Notes: a model not told the origin generated them from the sequence alone. DNA of 33,753 bases from DASZMJ01 sp035551935 (GCA_035551935.1 DASZMJ010000364.1:1-33753), one strand, 5' to 3'; positions 8,423 to 16,656 are shown, numbered from the stretch's first letter. Numbers and translations: made by a program.

Positions 8423-8507
8423 AACGTGCTGAGTGCTGAGTAACGAGTGCGGAGTAAAGATGATGAGTACCCCACTCCGCACTCGTTACTCAGCACCCAG
8501 CACGTTT
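8422..8507. repeat. Long inverted repeat B overlapping the HAD gene 3' end
   Basis: The arms 8422-8455 and 8474-8507 match at 33 of 34 positions with an 18-nt loop. Each arm is built of four degenerate 7-nt units (consensus GTGCTGA) plus flanks. The element sits between convergent genes: the left arm starts at the last base of the sulfotransferase stop codon, and the right arm encodes the last six residues (NVLGAE) and stop of the HAD protein. It probably works as a bidirectional terminator. Confidence 0.88.
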
Positions 8508-9136
8508 TCCAGGTCCGACAGGTCCGGCAGATACGTCGAGTCGCCGGCCCAGTCGCCGGGGGGGCGGCGGTGGCCGACGGCGAGGGCGCGGAGCCCGGCG
8601 GCGCGGGCGGCGGCGAGGCCGGTGGGCGAATCTTCGAGCGCGACGGCGACCTCGGGGCCGACCCCAAGGCGGGTCAGGGCGAGCCTGTAGGACTCGGGGT
8701 CGGGCTTGACGGCGGCGACGTCCTCCTTGGCGACGACGACGGCGAAATCGTCCACCAGGCCGGCGACGCCGAGCACGACGGCGACGTTCTCGCGCCAGGT
8801 CGTCGTCACGACCCCCAGCCGAAGGCCGTCGCGCGCGGCGAGCGACCGCACGACCTCGACGACGCCGGGATAGAGCTGGGGGGCGTCGGCGAGCATCCGC
8901 GCGGTCAACGCCTGCTTGCGGCGGACCCAGCCGTCGACGTCGCCGCCGACCAGGCCGCGGTGGGCGAAGAGGGTCGCGAGGAAGATACGGTCGTCCTCCT
9001 CCATCGCGCGGGCGCAGACCTCGGGGGCGACGTCGAATCCCATGGCGTCGAACGTCCGCTCCCAGGCCGCGACGTGGACATTCTCTGTGTCGGCAAGCAC
9101 GCCGTCGAAATCGAACAGTATTACGCGTGGATGCAT
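8486..9136 (-). CDS. HAD-superfamily phosphatase / beta-phosphoglucomutase-like hydrolase
   Basis: A 216-residue HAD subfamily IA protein. Motif I is LFDFDGVLADTENVH (about 7-21), with the nucleophile Asp in DFDGV and the acid/base Asp two residues on. A helical cap follows (about 20-85). Motif II is VVTTTW. Motif III is the Lys of VKPDPESY, and motif IV is ALEDSPTGL. This pattern is shared by phosphoglycolate phosphatases, beta-phosphoglucomutases and CbbY-like sugar phosphatases, and the substrate is not decidable. The last six residues and stop are encoded inside inverted repeat B, so the C-terminus has probably been remodelled. It is divergent from the second sulfotransferase across a 194-bp gap. 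Confidence 0.88.
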   Translation of the reverse strand: MHPRVILFDFDGVLADTENVHVAAWERTFDAMGFDVAPEVCARAMEEDDRIFLATLFAHRGLVGGDVDGWVRRKQALTARMLADAPQLYPGVVEVVRSLAARDGLRLGVVTTTWRENVAVVLGVAGLVDDFAVVVAKEDVAAVKPDPESYRLALTRLGVGPEVAVALEDSPTGLAAARAAGLRALAVGHRRPPGDWAGDSTYLPDLSDLENVLGAE

Positions 9137-9330
9137 GACGTGCCTCGCGTGACGATCATAACGATTGGATCTGGCATCACTTACAGAAAAAAACGGCAGG
9201 AGAAAGCCGGAGGACGCCGATCTGAAGATAAGGTCGCGCTAAGGAGGCGATCCAGTCGCGGTCGGGCCGCAATCCCCCGGGCGGCCCGTGTCGCAGTCGA
9301 GGCGCCATTGTAACCTAAGGACGACGTGGC

Positions 9331-10182
9331 ATGCCGAACCCAGTCATGGAAGGACTCCGGGCGATCGGCCCGACGCGGTTCGCGGACGAAACCGGGGCTT
9401 CCGTCTTACGGTTGGCGATCATCAGCACCCCGAGGTCGGGCAACACGTGGCTGCGGCGGCTGCTGGCGACGGCCCTGGGGCTGGACGAGCAGGCCGCGTT
9501 GGGGCCGGATGAGGTCCCGTGGGACGACCTGCCGAGGCGCTACATTCTCCAGATCCACTGGAACCGCACCCGATCGTTCGAGTCGTTGCTGCAACGGGGC
9601 GGCTTCCGCGTGGTCGCGCTGGCGCGGCATCCGCTCGATGTCCTCGTCTCGCTGGCCAGTTACGTCAGCTCACACCCCGCCCCTCGATCGATCTGGGTCG
9701 AGCATGCGACCTTGCGAGGCGAGGGCGGGGACGAGACACCGCTGCTGGACGCGTCGCCGTCCTGTCCGGCCTTCCTCAACTACGCGACGGGGCCGCGCGC
9801 CCGGGCGCTGTTCGGCATCTCCCGGCAGTGGTGGTCTAAGCCCGAGGCCTGCGCGGTTCGGTATGAGGATCTCGTCGCCGACCCGGTCGCAGGGCTCTCT
9901 TTCCTGATCGGTCGTCTGGGGGCCGAACCGGCCGTTCGTCCGGAGGAGGCCGTCGCCGCCAACTCGCTGACGCGGCTCCGCGCCCTGCACGCCGACAACC
10001 CGAACCACTTCTGGCAAGGCCGGCCCGGCCTCTGGCGGCGGCTGTTGACGGCCGAGGTCGCCCGCCGGATCGCTGCCGCGCAGCCCGAACCCTTCGAGGA
10101 GTTCGGCTACCCCTGCGACCCCGACGAGTCACTCACCCCCGCCCGCGCCCACGACCACTGGCAGGCCCTCCGGCCCGACTGA
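9331..10182 (+). CDS. Sulfotransferase domain protein
   Basis: A 283-residue PAPS-dependent sulfotransferase. The phosphosulfate-binding loop is ISTPRSGNTWLRRLL (31-45), close to the classic PxSGTTW form. The 3'-phosphate site is VVALARHPLDVLVSLASY (94-111), with Arg99, Asp103 and Ser107. A later VRYEDLVADPVAGLSFLIGRLG matches the usual C-terminal region of bacterial sulfotransferases. The protein is about 40 residues longer than the one at 7694 and is not a recent copy of it. The acceptor is unknown. The ATG at 9331 follows CTAAGGACG, giving an AAGGA ribosome site at good spacing. Confidence 0.88.
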   Translation: MPNPVMEGLRAIGPTRFADETGASVLRLAIISTPRSGNTWLRRLLATALGLDEQAALGPDEVPWDDLPRRYILQIHWNRTRSFESLLQRGGFRVVALARHPLDVLVSLASYVSSHPAPRSIWVEHATLRGEGGDETPLLDASPSCPAFLNYATGPRARALFGISRQWWSKPEACAVRYEDLVADPVAGLSFLIGRLGAEPAVRPEEAVAANSLTRLRALHADNPNHFWQGRPGLWRRLLTAEVARRIAAAQPEPFEEFGYPCDPDESLTPARAHDHWQALRPD

Positions 10183-10337
10183 CCTCGCGATCGCGCGGCC
10201 GTCGCCGCGGATTGGCCCCGCGCTTGCAAGGAAGTGGCCGCGGGCCGCGCGCGGAGCGTGGCCGTGGGATCCCGATGGCATGGCGTGCGACCGTCTCGCT
10301 CGAGCAACGCGGGGGACGGCGACGACGGAGGTGGGCG

Positions 10338-10859
10338 ATGCTGCGATCGAAGGGGCCGTTCGAGCGGGCGATGGCGTTGGCGGCGCTCAGCGGGGCGAAG
10401 ATCGCGCTGGGGCCGGCGTTCCTGGAGACCTCGCGGCGGCGGCCGAACCGCGGGGCTTGGGTCGCGGCGGCATTGGCGGAGATGGTCCTGGACAAGGTGG
10501 GCGTCTTCCCCAGCCGCTTCCGCCCCATGCTCCTGATCCCGCACACCGTGGCCGGCGCCTGGGTGGCCCGCGAGAGCCTGCGCGAGGACGGCATCGACGA
10601 CCCGCAGGCCGTCTTGATGGGCGCCGTCGTCGCCGCCGGCGTCGCCTGCGTGGCGCCGATGCTCCGGATCGCCGCCCACAAGGGGCTGGGCATCCCCGAC
10701 GTGATCTTGGGCGCCGCCGAGGACTACGCGCTCCTGCGCCTCGGCACCGAGGCCACCGGCATGACGATGGAAGAGCTCCCCGACGTCGCCCGCTCGGCCG
10801 TCGAGGAGGTCGGCGACCGCGCCCGGCCGATGCTCCAGTCCGTCGGCCTCGGCCAGTGA
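10338..10859 (+). CDS. DUF4126-like membrane protein
   Basis: A 173-residue protein with hydrophobic segments around 9-25, 36-50, 60-77 and 90-107. The pattern of SGAKIALGPAFL near the N-terminus, LAEMVLDKVGVFPSRFRP in the middle and a late GIPDVILGAAEDYALL resembles the DUF4126 family, whose function is unknown. GGAGGTGGGCG precedes the ATG at 10338, which decides this start over the open frame upstream. It lies between the sulfotransferase (155 nt upstream) and the EgtC-like gene, with inverted repeat C in the downstream gap. The family call rests on memory of motif layout. Confidence 0.75.
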   Translation: MLRSKGPFERAMALAALSGAKIALGPAFLETSRRRPNRGAWVAAALAEMVLDKVGVFPSRFRPMLLIPHTVAGAWVARESLREDGIDDPQAVLMGAVVAAGVACVAPMLRIAAHKGLGIPDVILGAAEDYALLRLGTEATGMTMEELPDVARSAVEEVGDRARPMLQSVGLGQ

Positions 10860-10891
10860 CGCCGGCAACGTCTTCCTGACCCGACGCTCCG

Positions 10892-10971
10892 GGTGCCACG
10901 GGATCGGCCTCGAACCCGTGCGCCCCGGCGTCATTTACGGCGCACGGGTTCGAGGCCGATCCCGTGGCACC
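10892..10971. repeat. Long perfect inverted repeat C
   Basis: The arms 10892-10924 and 10939-10971 are perfect 33-nt complements with a 14-nt loop. Each arm also contains an internal dyad (CACGGG, 12 nt, CCCGTG). It lies between two plus-strand genes, 32 nt after the DUF4126-like stop and 31 nt before the EgtC-like start. It could end the upstream transcript or form part of the leader of the downstream one. No T-run follows the right arm. Confidence 0.88.
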
Positions 10972-11002
10972 GGCGCAGGCAATCCGGAGATACGGTCGAT
11001 TC

Positions 11003-11842
11003 ATGTGTCGCATCGCCGCGTATTACGGGCCGCCGGCCCGGCTCTCGGTCATCCTGGGCGAGCCGTCGCACGGCCTGGAGGACCAGAGCCGCAACGCCCG
11101 GGAGATGAACGACGGCACTGTGGCCGGCGACGGCTGGGGCGTCGGCTGGTCGCCGACGCACGACCCGAAGACGCCGGGGATGATCAAGAGCATCCTGCCG
11201 CTCTGGTCCGACGAGAACGCCAGGACCGCCGCGCACGCGATCCGCTCGAACGCGATCGTCGGCCACGTCCGCTTCGCCAGCCCCGGCATCGAGGTCTGCT
11301 TCACGAACACGCCGCTCTACCCGCTCGACGACTGGATCTGGACGGTCAACGGCGAGCTCACTCCCTGGCCCGGCCCGCTCGGCCTGGCGCTCCGCGAGCG
11401 GCTCGACCCCGAGGACGAGGCCGCCGTCCGCGGCTCGACCGACGCCGAGCTGCTTGGCGCCCTCTGGCGCACCGAGCGTCGCCGCCGAGGCGCCGCCGAC
11501 GGCCTCCGCGCCGCTTTTCGCGTCGCGACGGACCTCGCCCGACGGCACGGCGGCGGCCTGAACGCCAACGCCCTGCTCGGCGGCGCCGAGGGCCTGCTCG
11601 CCGCCCGGTTTGCCTCGGCGGGCGAGCCCCATTCGCTCTACACCCTCTCCGACCAGCCCCGCTGGCCCGGCGCCATCCTCATCGCCTCCGAGCCGCTCGA
11701 CGACGGCCCCGGCTGGCGCGCGGTGCCCCCCTCGTCGCTCGTCGTCGTTGACCGCGACGGCCTCCGCATCGAGCCCCTGGACCTCGACGCCGCCCGCGAC
11801 GGCGATCCGTTGCGGACGGGTGCCCAAACCGTCGGGACCTGA
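11003..11842 (+). CDS. Class II glutamine amidotransferase, EgtC-like
   Basis: A 279-residue N-terminal-nucleophile amidohydrolase. Cys2 follows the initiator Met (MCRIAAYYGPP), and removal of Met exposes it as catalytic nucleophile. GDGWGVGW (42-49), GHVRFASPG and WTVNGEL are the family motifs. Closest relatives by pattern are EgtC, which removes glutamate in ergothioneine synthesis, and YafJ-type proteins. No egtA, egtB, egtD or egtE lies nearby, so an ergothioneine role is unproven. The ATG at 11003 is fixed by the need for Cys at position 2. The gene sits just after inverted repeat C and is convergent with a small hypothetical gene 19 nt away, a gap with no hairpin. Confidence 0.85.
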   Translation: MCRIAAYYGPPARLSVILGEPSHGLEDQSRNAREMNDGTVAGDGWGVGWSPTHDPKTPGMIKSILPLWSDENARTAAHAIRSNAIVGHVRFASPGIEVCFTNTPLYPLDDWIWTVNGELTPWPGPLGLALRERLDPEDEAAVRGSTDAELLGALWRTERRRRGAADGLRAAFRVATDLARRHGGGLNANALLGGAEGLLAARFASAGEPHSLYTLSDQPRWPGAILIASEPLDDGPGWRAVPPSSLVVVDRDGLRIEPLDLDAARDGDPLRTGAQTVGT

Positions 11843-11861
11843 CGGCCCGGGGCCGGCTTCC

Positions 11862-12083
11862 TCAATCGGCCGTCGGCGTGCGGCCGGTGGAGCTGGTGGT
11901 CGCGTCGGCGACGGGCGCCCTGGGGCGCGACCGCGCGCGGGCGATGCCGCTGCGGAGGGCGACGTTGCCCCGCGACTCGGGCGATTGTGGCAGCCGTGCT
12001 CGTCGCTCCTCGTCGCGGAGCGAGGTCAGGAAGCGGCGGACGGCCTTCAACTCGGACTCGTCGATTTCGGGCAGGGCGTTCAT
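11862..12083 (-). CDS. Small hypothetical protein
   Basis: A 73-residue frame, MNALPEIDESELKAVRRFL at the start, with a short charged helix (about 8-30) and a basic, Ser/Thr/Arg-rich tail. I do not recognise it. Codon third positions are G/C-rich as in neighbouring genes. GGAAC about 4 nt before the ATG is only a weak ribosome site. The 3' end is 19 nt from the convergent EgtC-like gene. It may be real or a chance frame. Confidence 0.45.
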   Translation of the reverse strand: MNALPEIDESELKAVRRFLTSLRDEERRARLPQSPESRGNVALRSGIARARSRPRAPVADATTSSTGRTPTAD

Positions 12084-12407
12084 GGGTTCCGTTCGTTCAC
12101 GCTCGCTCGAGCCGTTCAGGGTGGGACGACGCCGTCCCGGTAGGAGCATAGGACGCGAATCGCGGGGGGACCAGGATTCGATGGGCCTTGGGGCGAGAGG
12201 GGGGCTCGGCGGTGGGCACCATCCCTGGCTTGGAATCGCACCGGCATTATCGGTTTTTCGCCCGCCCTGTCCACGGCTTCTTTCGGGGTTGTGCCGTTTT
12301 TCCACGCCCCGCAACGCCGCCCCGACCTTGCCGACCGGCCGCCCCGAGGCGGAGAATGAACGCAAGGCCCTACGAGCAATATGCCCGAACGCGAGGGGAA
12401 CGACGCA
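12084..12407. other. Divergent intergenic region upstream of the LRR gene
   Basis: These 324 bases separate a small minus-strand gene from the LRR/miaA pair. I see no convincing coding frame, long repeat or strong promoter. The GAGGGGA ribosome site of the LRR gene is at its right end. The region must hold the promoter of the LRR-miaA operon. Confidence 0.35.
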
Positions 12408-13181
12408 ATGAAGCCCATCCGCATCCGATTCGGCCTCCGGGGCATGATGGGCACCGTGGCATTCGCGGCGATCGGCTTCTCCTTGTGGGAATCCCTGGTG
12501 CTCCGTCCAGTCGCGAGGGAACAGCAATCCGCGACCCAGTTGAAGCGCCTCGGCGCCGACGTCTTCTCCACGGACAATCGCCCCGAGTGGGAGAAGGCCC
12601 TGCTCCGAGGGGTCCCTGTCACGAAGGTCCTCCGCGTGGATCTTGAAGGGACCAGAGTCGCCAGCGCCGACCTCGTCCACCTCCGAGATTTCCCCAGGCT
12701 CGCCGCCCTCTCCCTCAAGAAAACGGAGGTCGATGACTCGGGGATCCCCTTCATTCTCGAGCATCGCGAATTCCGCCAGCTCGACCTTTCTCACACGAAG
12801 GTGACCGACTTCCGGCTGGAGGCGCTTACCGAACTCGTGGACCTCGACCTCCGCGGGACGCATATCGCTCGCCTGAGCCTCGACGGGCTGTCGAAGTTGG
12901 AGGGCCTGAACCTCGGCTCGACGAACATCCACGAGTTCGGGCTGAGGCCCGTGGGCGGACTGTCGGCCCTCCGGTCGCTGGACCTCCGCGACACGAAGAT
13001 TCGCGACGCGGACCTCGATCACCTGAAGACGCTCACGAACCTCAAGGTGCTGTACCTCTACGACACCCCGGTGACGGACAGGGGCGTCGCCGAGCTTCGT
13101 CGTGCGATCCCGGGCTTAGAGGTGAGGCGCTTCGGGACGACGGCGACCGGAGGAATCCGGCCCCGCTATTCGAGCAAATGA
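12408..13181 (+). CDS. Membrane-anchored leucine-rich-repeat protein
   Basis: A 257-residue protein: a short basic N-terminus, one hydrophobic segment (about 11-26) and then a run of leucine-rich repeats (about 65-240). Repeats such as LVDLDLRGTHIARLSLDGL, LRSLDLRDTKIRDADLDHL and LKVLYLYDTPVTDRGVAEL have the 23-24-residue bacterial LRR form common in planctomycetes. It is probably anchored in the cytoplasmic membrane with the repeats outside, binding an unknown partner. GAGGGGA precedes the ATG at 12408, preferred over an in-frame ATG at 12381. The stop codon overlaps the miaA start (ATGA at 13178-13181), so translation of the two is likely coupled, although no functional link is known. Confidence 0.82.
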   Translation: MKPIRIRFGLRGMMGTVAFAAIGFSLWESLVLRPVAREQQSATQLKRLGADVFSTDNRPEWEKALLRGVPVTKVLRVDLEGTRVASADLVHLRDFPRLAALSLKKTEVDDSGIPFILEHREFRQLDLSHTKVTDFRLEALTELVDLDLRGTHIARLSLDGLSKLEGLNLGSTNIHEFGLRPVGGLSALRSLDLRDTKIRDADLDHLKTLTNLKVLYLYDTPVTDRGVAELRRAIPGLEVRRFGTTATGGIRPRYSSK

Positions 13182-14170
13182 TATCCTCATCGAAGCCGGA
13201 CGATTCATCGCCGCTGACCATCCGCCCTCCGATCTACCTGACCGGCGCGACGGCGTCGGGCAAGTCGGCCGTCGGTGTCGTGCTGGCGAGGAGGATCGGT
13301 GCGGAGGTCATCGCGCTCGACTCGATGACGTTGTACCGCGGCATGGACATCGGCACGGCCAAGCCGACGGTCGATGAGCGCGGAGGAGTCCGGCACCACC
13401 TGGTCGACGTGCTCGACCCGTGGGAATCGGCGAGCGTCGCGGAGTATCGGGGGTGGGCGACGGAGAGGGTCTGGGAGATCGAGGCGAGGGGGAATCGGGC
13501 GCTGTTCGTCGGCGGGACGGCGCTGTACCTGAAGGCGATGCTCCGGGGGCTGTTCGACGGCCCGGGGGTGGTGCCGGAGATCCGAGCAAGGCTCGAAGCC
13601 GAGGCGGGACGGCTCGGCGACGCGGCGTTGCACGAGCGGCTCCGGGGGGTCGATCCGGCCATCGCAACGCGGCTGCACCCGAACGACCGGCGGAGGGTCG
13701 TCCGGGCCCTGGAGGTCTTCGAGGCGACCGGCAGGCCGTTGAGCGACTGGCAGCGCGAGCACGACCGGCCGGCCGAAGGTTCCATCGTCCTCGCCATCGA
13801 GCGGCCGAGGGAGGTCGTGCACGACCGGATCGACCGCCGGGTGCGGGCCATGTTCGCGGCGGGGCTCGTCGAGGAGGTCCGCGCCCTCCTGGCCGGCCCG
13901 AGGCCGATCCACCCCGTGCCCGCGCAGGGGGTCGGCTACCGCGAGGTCATCGACCTGCTCGCCGGCCGGGCCACGCTGGACGACACCATCGCCCTCGTTC
14001 AGGCCCGCACCCGCCAGTTCGCCAGGCGCCAGGCCACCTGGTTCCGTGGCCTCGCCGAGGTGCGGCCGTGGCCGGTCGCCGACGACGAGCCGTCGGAGGT
14101 GACGGCGGGACGGCTGGCGGGATGGATTGAAGAGAACCCAACCGCAGATGACGCAGATGGACACAGATGA
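13178..14170 (+). CDS. miaA: tRNA dimethylallyltransferase
   Basis: MiaA transfers a dimethylallyl group to N6 of A37 in tRNAs that read codons starting with U. The 330-residue product has the P-loop GATASGKS (23-30), the DSMTLYRGMDIGTAKP segment that binds tRNA and substrate, GGTALYLKAMLRGLF, and the QARTRQFARRQATWFR region near the C-terminus. It is full length. The start overlaps the LRR stop by 4 nt. The last 12 residues (ENPTADDADGHR) and the stop codon are encoded by the left arm of inverted repeat D and are not expected to be conserved in other MiaA proteins. Confidence 0.95.
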   Translation: MISSSKPDDSSPLTIRPPIYLTGATASGKSAVGVVLARRIGAEVIALDSMTLYRGMDIGTAKPTVDERGGVRHHLVDVLDPWESASVAEYRGWATERVWEIEARGNRALFVGGTALYLKAMLRGLFDGPGVVPEIRARLEAEAGRLGDAALHERLRGVDPAIATRLHPNDRRRVVRALEVFEATGRPLSDWQREHDRPAEGSIVLAIERPREVVHDRIDRRVRAMFAAGLVEEVRALLAGPRPIHPVPAQGVGYREVIDLLAGRATLDDTIALVQARTRQFARRQATWFRGLAEVRPWPVADDEPSEVTAGRLAGWIEENPTADDADGHR

Positions 14171-14257
14171 AGAAGAGAAATTGAGAATCTACTTTTTCGG
14201 ATTCCCATTTCTCTTCTTCATCTGTGTCCATCTGCGTCATCTGCGGTTGGGTTCTCT
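14131..14257. repeat. 51-bp perfect inverted repeat D between miaA and yidC
   Basis: The arms 14131-14181 and 14207-14257 are perfectly complementary over 51 nt, with a 25-nt loop. Each arm holds about three imperfect copies of a 9-10-nt unit (GCAGATGAC-like). The left arm encodes the C-terminus and stop of MiaA; the right arm ends 6 nt before the yidC stop codon and runs into TTTT. The gap is convergent, so a bidirectional terminator role is likely. From memory, similar CAGATG-rich repeats occur between genes in many environmental bacteria; I cannot verify this here. Confidence 0.92.
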
Positions 14258-14262
14258 TTTCT

Positions 14263-16656
14263 TCATCTCCTCTTCCCCGGCTTGGACCGCGGCCGGTTGC
14301 GGTCGTTGTCGCGGGGTTGGGGCTTGGCGGAGCGGGCGTCGGACTCGTTGCGGATGGTCTGCTGCTTGGCGGCCTCCTCGAGGAGCTGCTCGAACTTGCG
14401 CGAGAGCCAGCCGGACGAGCCGTTGCCGCCGGGCTTCTTCGGGAGGCCGGGGCCGCCGCCGCCGGGCCGATCGTCGGCGGCCGGGGAGGGGGGCGTGTGG
14501 ATGACCTTGGGCAGGAGCAGGCGCTCGCAGATCGCCCAGAGACTGCTGGTGATGAAGTAGATGCCCAGGCCCGCGGGGACCTTGTAGAACATGAAGGCCA
14601 TGAAGATCATCATGAACTTCATCATCTTCTGCTGCATCTCCGCCTCGGGCGTCGTCGGCGGGGGCGAGAAGAGCTTCGTCTGCACGAGCATCAACCCGGC
14701 GACGATCAGGGGGAGCAGGTTGAAATACGGGCCGATGTAGCCGCCGATCAAGGGGATCGGGAACGGGAACCGGAAGAGCTGATCGGGCGCCGCCAGGTCC
14801 TTGATCCAGAGGAAGCCCTCGTGCCGCAGGACGACGCTGGTGTTCAGCGCCTGCCAGAGGCCCATGAAGATCGGTAGCTGGATCATGGCCGGCAAGCAGC
14901 CGGCCAACGGTTTGACGCCGGCCTCGCGCTGGACGGCCTGCGTCTCCTGGAAGGCCTTGGCCGGGTCGTCCTTGTGCTTCGCGCGGATCTCGTTCAATTG
15001 CGGCTGGATCGCCTGCATCTTCTTGGCGGTCATGGCCGCCTTGCGCCCCAGCGGGAAGAGGACCAGGCGGACGCAGATGGTCAGCAGGATGATCGCGACG
15101 CCGTAGTTGCCGGGCTTGCCGAAGGGGCGGGCGACCACGGCCGTCAGGTCGTGGATCTTGCGGAGCAGGGGCGAGATCACGTTCTGCGCGAGGTACGCGG
15201 TGCCAATACTCTGGAAGATCGCCCACCCCTTGCGGTACGACGCGACCTCCTCGGCGCCGAAGGGCGCGAGGGCCTCGGGCGTCTTCGGGCCGGCGAAGAT
15301 GCTGTAGACCTGCGCCACCGGCCGGTTCGGGCCGACCTGGATCGGCTTCGACGTGACGACGACGGTGACGTCCGACTTCTGCTTCTCGTCCGGGTCCTCG
15401 TGGACGACCCGCATCGTCGTCTCGGCGTCCCAGCGCTCGTCGGCCGAGGCCGGCTCGGGCTTGAGGAACGAGGCGAAGTACTGGTCCTCGACCCCGGCGA
15501 AGCGCAGGGGGTAGTTGGTGAACCGGGGCGGTTCGGTCGCCCCGGCGACGCCGGCGGCCGAGTCGGTGACGAGCTTGCCCCCGCCCCCCTGGCCGACGAA
15601 GACGTCGCGGAAGGTCTGCGTGTACCACTCCCCCTCGATCGGGATGCCGTGCGGGCCCCAGAGCTTGTAGACGATCGTCTGCGGCGCCTCGGCGTCGTCC
15701 TTGAACGCGAGTTCGAGCCGGAGTCCGTCGGCCCCCTTGGTCAGGGTGAACGTCTTGCGGATCGTGACGGGCGGGTCGGCCAGCTTGGTCGAGAAGACGA
15801 CCTTCTGGCCCTCCCTGCGCTCGCCGCCGGGGCCGACCACCACGGCCGGCTGGACGACGCGCCCCTTGGCGTCGCGCTCGACGGTCCAGGGACGGCGATC
15901 GAGGCCCGTCTCGCCGATCGGGTCGATCGACCGCGCGTCGATCAGGTCGGCCTCGAGCTCGTCGTTGCGGTGGAAATCGCCGCGGACGCCGACCTCGTGC
16001 CCCTCGAATGGCGCGGGGTCGAACCCGGCCGGCGGGTTGACGTATGCCGTGACCTTGCCGTCCGGGTCGCGCAGCTCGAGCAGCGGCCTGCGGTCGGCGC
16101 CGGCCTTCGAGGAGACCTGGAGGATGCCCTCATAATCGTAGGCCAGGGCCATCGCGAACGACGGGAGCGTGCGGCGGTCGAGGTCCTCCTGGAGGATCTG
16201 GAGCGGCCGGTGCCTGGGAAGGCCCTCGACCCGCTCGGCCTCGAAGAGCGCCGAGGCGATCGAGCGGACCCCGGCCCCGCGCTGCGAGAGGTCGACCCGG
16301 AGCTTGTAGCCCGAGTCCTTGGCCGTCGAGCCGAGCACCAGCTCGTCCTCGGGCACGATCGGCACGGCGGGGGGCTTGAGGGCCGTGGCCTTGGGCTTGG
16401 GGGCCTCCTCGGCCTTGGCTTTACCCTTCGCGTTCGCGTCGCCGGCCTTCGCCTGGTCCTTCCCCGCGTCGGCGACCTTCTCGGGCCCCTTGACCGGGGC
16501 CTTGGCGTCCTTGGCCTTCCCGTCCTTCTCGGCGGGCTCCTCGACGACCGGCGCGGGCGCGGGGGCCAGGCCGAGTTTGTCGAGCAGGATCGGGGCGCCG
16601 TAGAAGATGAAGAACGTCAGGACGATGAACAGAATGAACCGCTTCTCGGTGCTCAT
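14263..16656 (-). CDS. yidC: Membrane protein insertase YidC
   Basis: YidC inserts and folds inner-membrane proteins, alone or with SecYEG. The 797-residue product has an N-terminal membrane anchor (about 7-27), then an Ala/Lys/Pro-rich linker (about 35-95), a large periplasmic domain (about 100-500), and the conserved insertase core from 516. The core begins GNYGVAIILLTICVRLVLFP, which carries the key Arg530 in the membrane groove, and includes PLAGCLPAMIQLPIFMGLW. The C-terminal tail (about 720-797) is basic and Gly/Pro-rich, suited to ribosome binding. It is longer than the roughly 550-residue E. coli protein. The ATG at 16656 gives the normal anchor; the open frame upstream is Arg/Ser/Pro-rich and not YidC-like. 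Confidence 0.94.
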   Translation of the reverse strand: MSTEKRFILFIVLTFFIFYGAPILLDKLGLAPAPAPVVEEPAEKDGKAKDAKAPVKGPEKVADAGKDQAKAGDANAKGKAKAEEAPKPKATALKPPAVPIVPEDELVLGSTAKDSGYKLRVDLSQRGAGVRSIASALFEAERVEGLPRHRPLQILQEDLDRRTLPSFAMALAYDYEGILQVSSKAGADRRPLLELRDPDGKVTAYVNPPAGFDPAPFEGHEVGVRGDFHRNDELEADLIDARSIDPIGETGLDRRPWTVERDAKGRVVQPAVVVGPGGERREGQKVVFSTKLADPPVTIRKTFTLTKGADGLRLELAFKDDAEAPQTIVYKLWGPHGIPIEGEWYTQTFRDVFVGQGGGGKLVTDSAAGVAGATEPPRFTNYPLRFAGVEDQYFASFLKPEPASADERWDAETTMRVVHEDPDEKQKSDVTVVVTSKPIQVGPNRPVAQVYSIFAGPKTPEALAPFGAEEVASYRKGWAIFQSIGTAYLAQNVISPLLRKIHDLTAVVARPFGKPGNYGVAIILLTICVRLVLFPLGRKAAMTAKKMQAIQPQLNEIRAKHKDDPAKAFQETQAVQREAGVKPLAGCLPAMIQLPIFMGLWQALNTSVVLRHEGFLWIKDLAAPDQLFRFPFPIPLIGGYIGPYFNLLPLIVAGLMLVQTKLFSPPPTTPEAEMQQKMMKFMMIFMAFMFYKVPAGLGIYFITSSLWAICERLLLPKVIHTPPSPAADDRPGGGGPGLPKKPGGNGSSGWLSRKFEQLLEEAAKQQTIRNESDARSAKPQPRDNDRNRPRSKPGKRR

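Noticed and set aside
14134..14260. Short frames across inverted repeat D translating to ICVHLRHLRLG-like peptides
   Set aside because: They are translations of the repeat arms, not genes.
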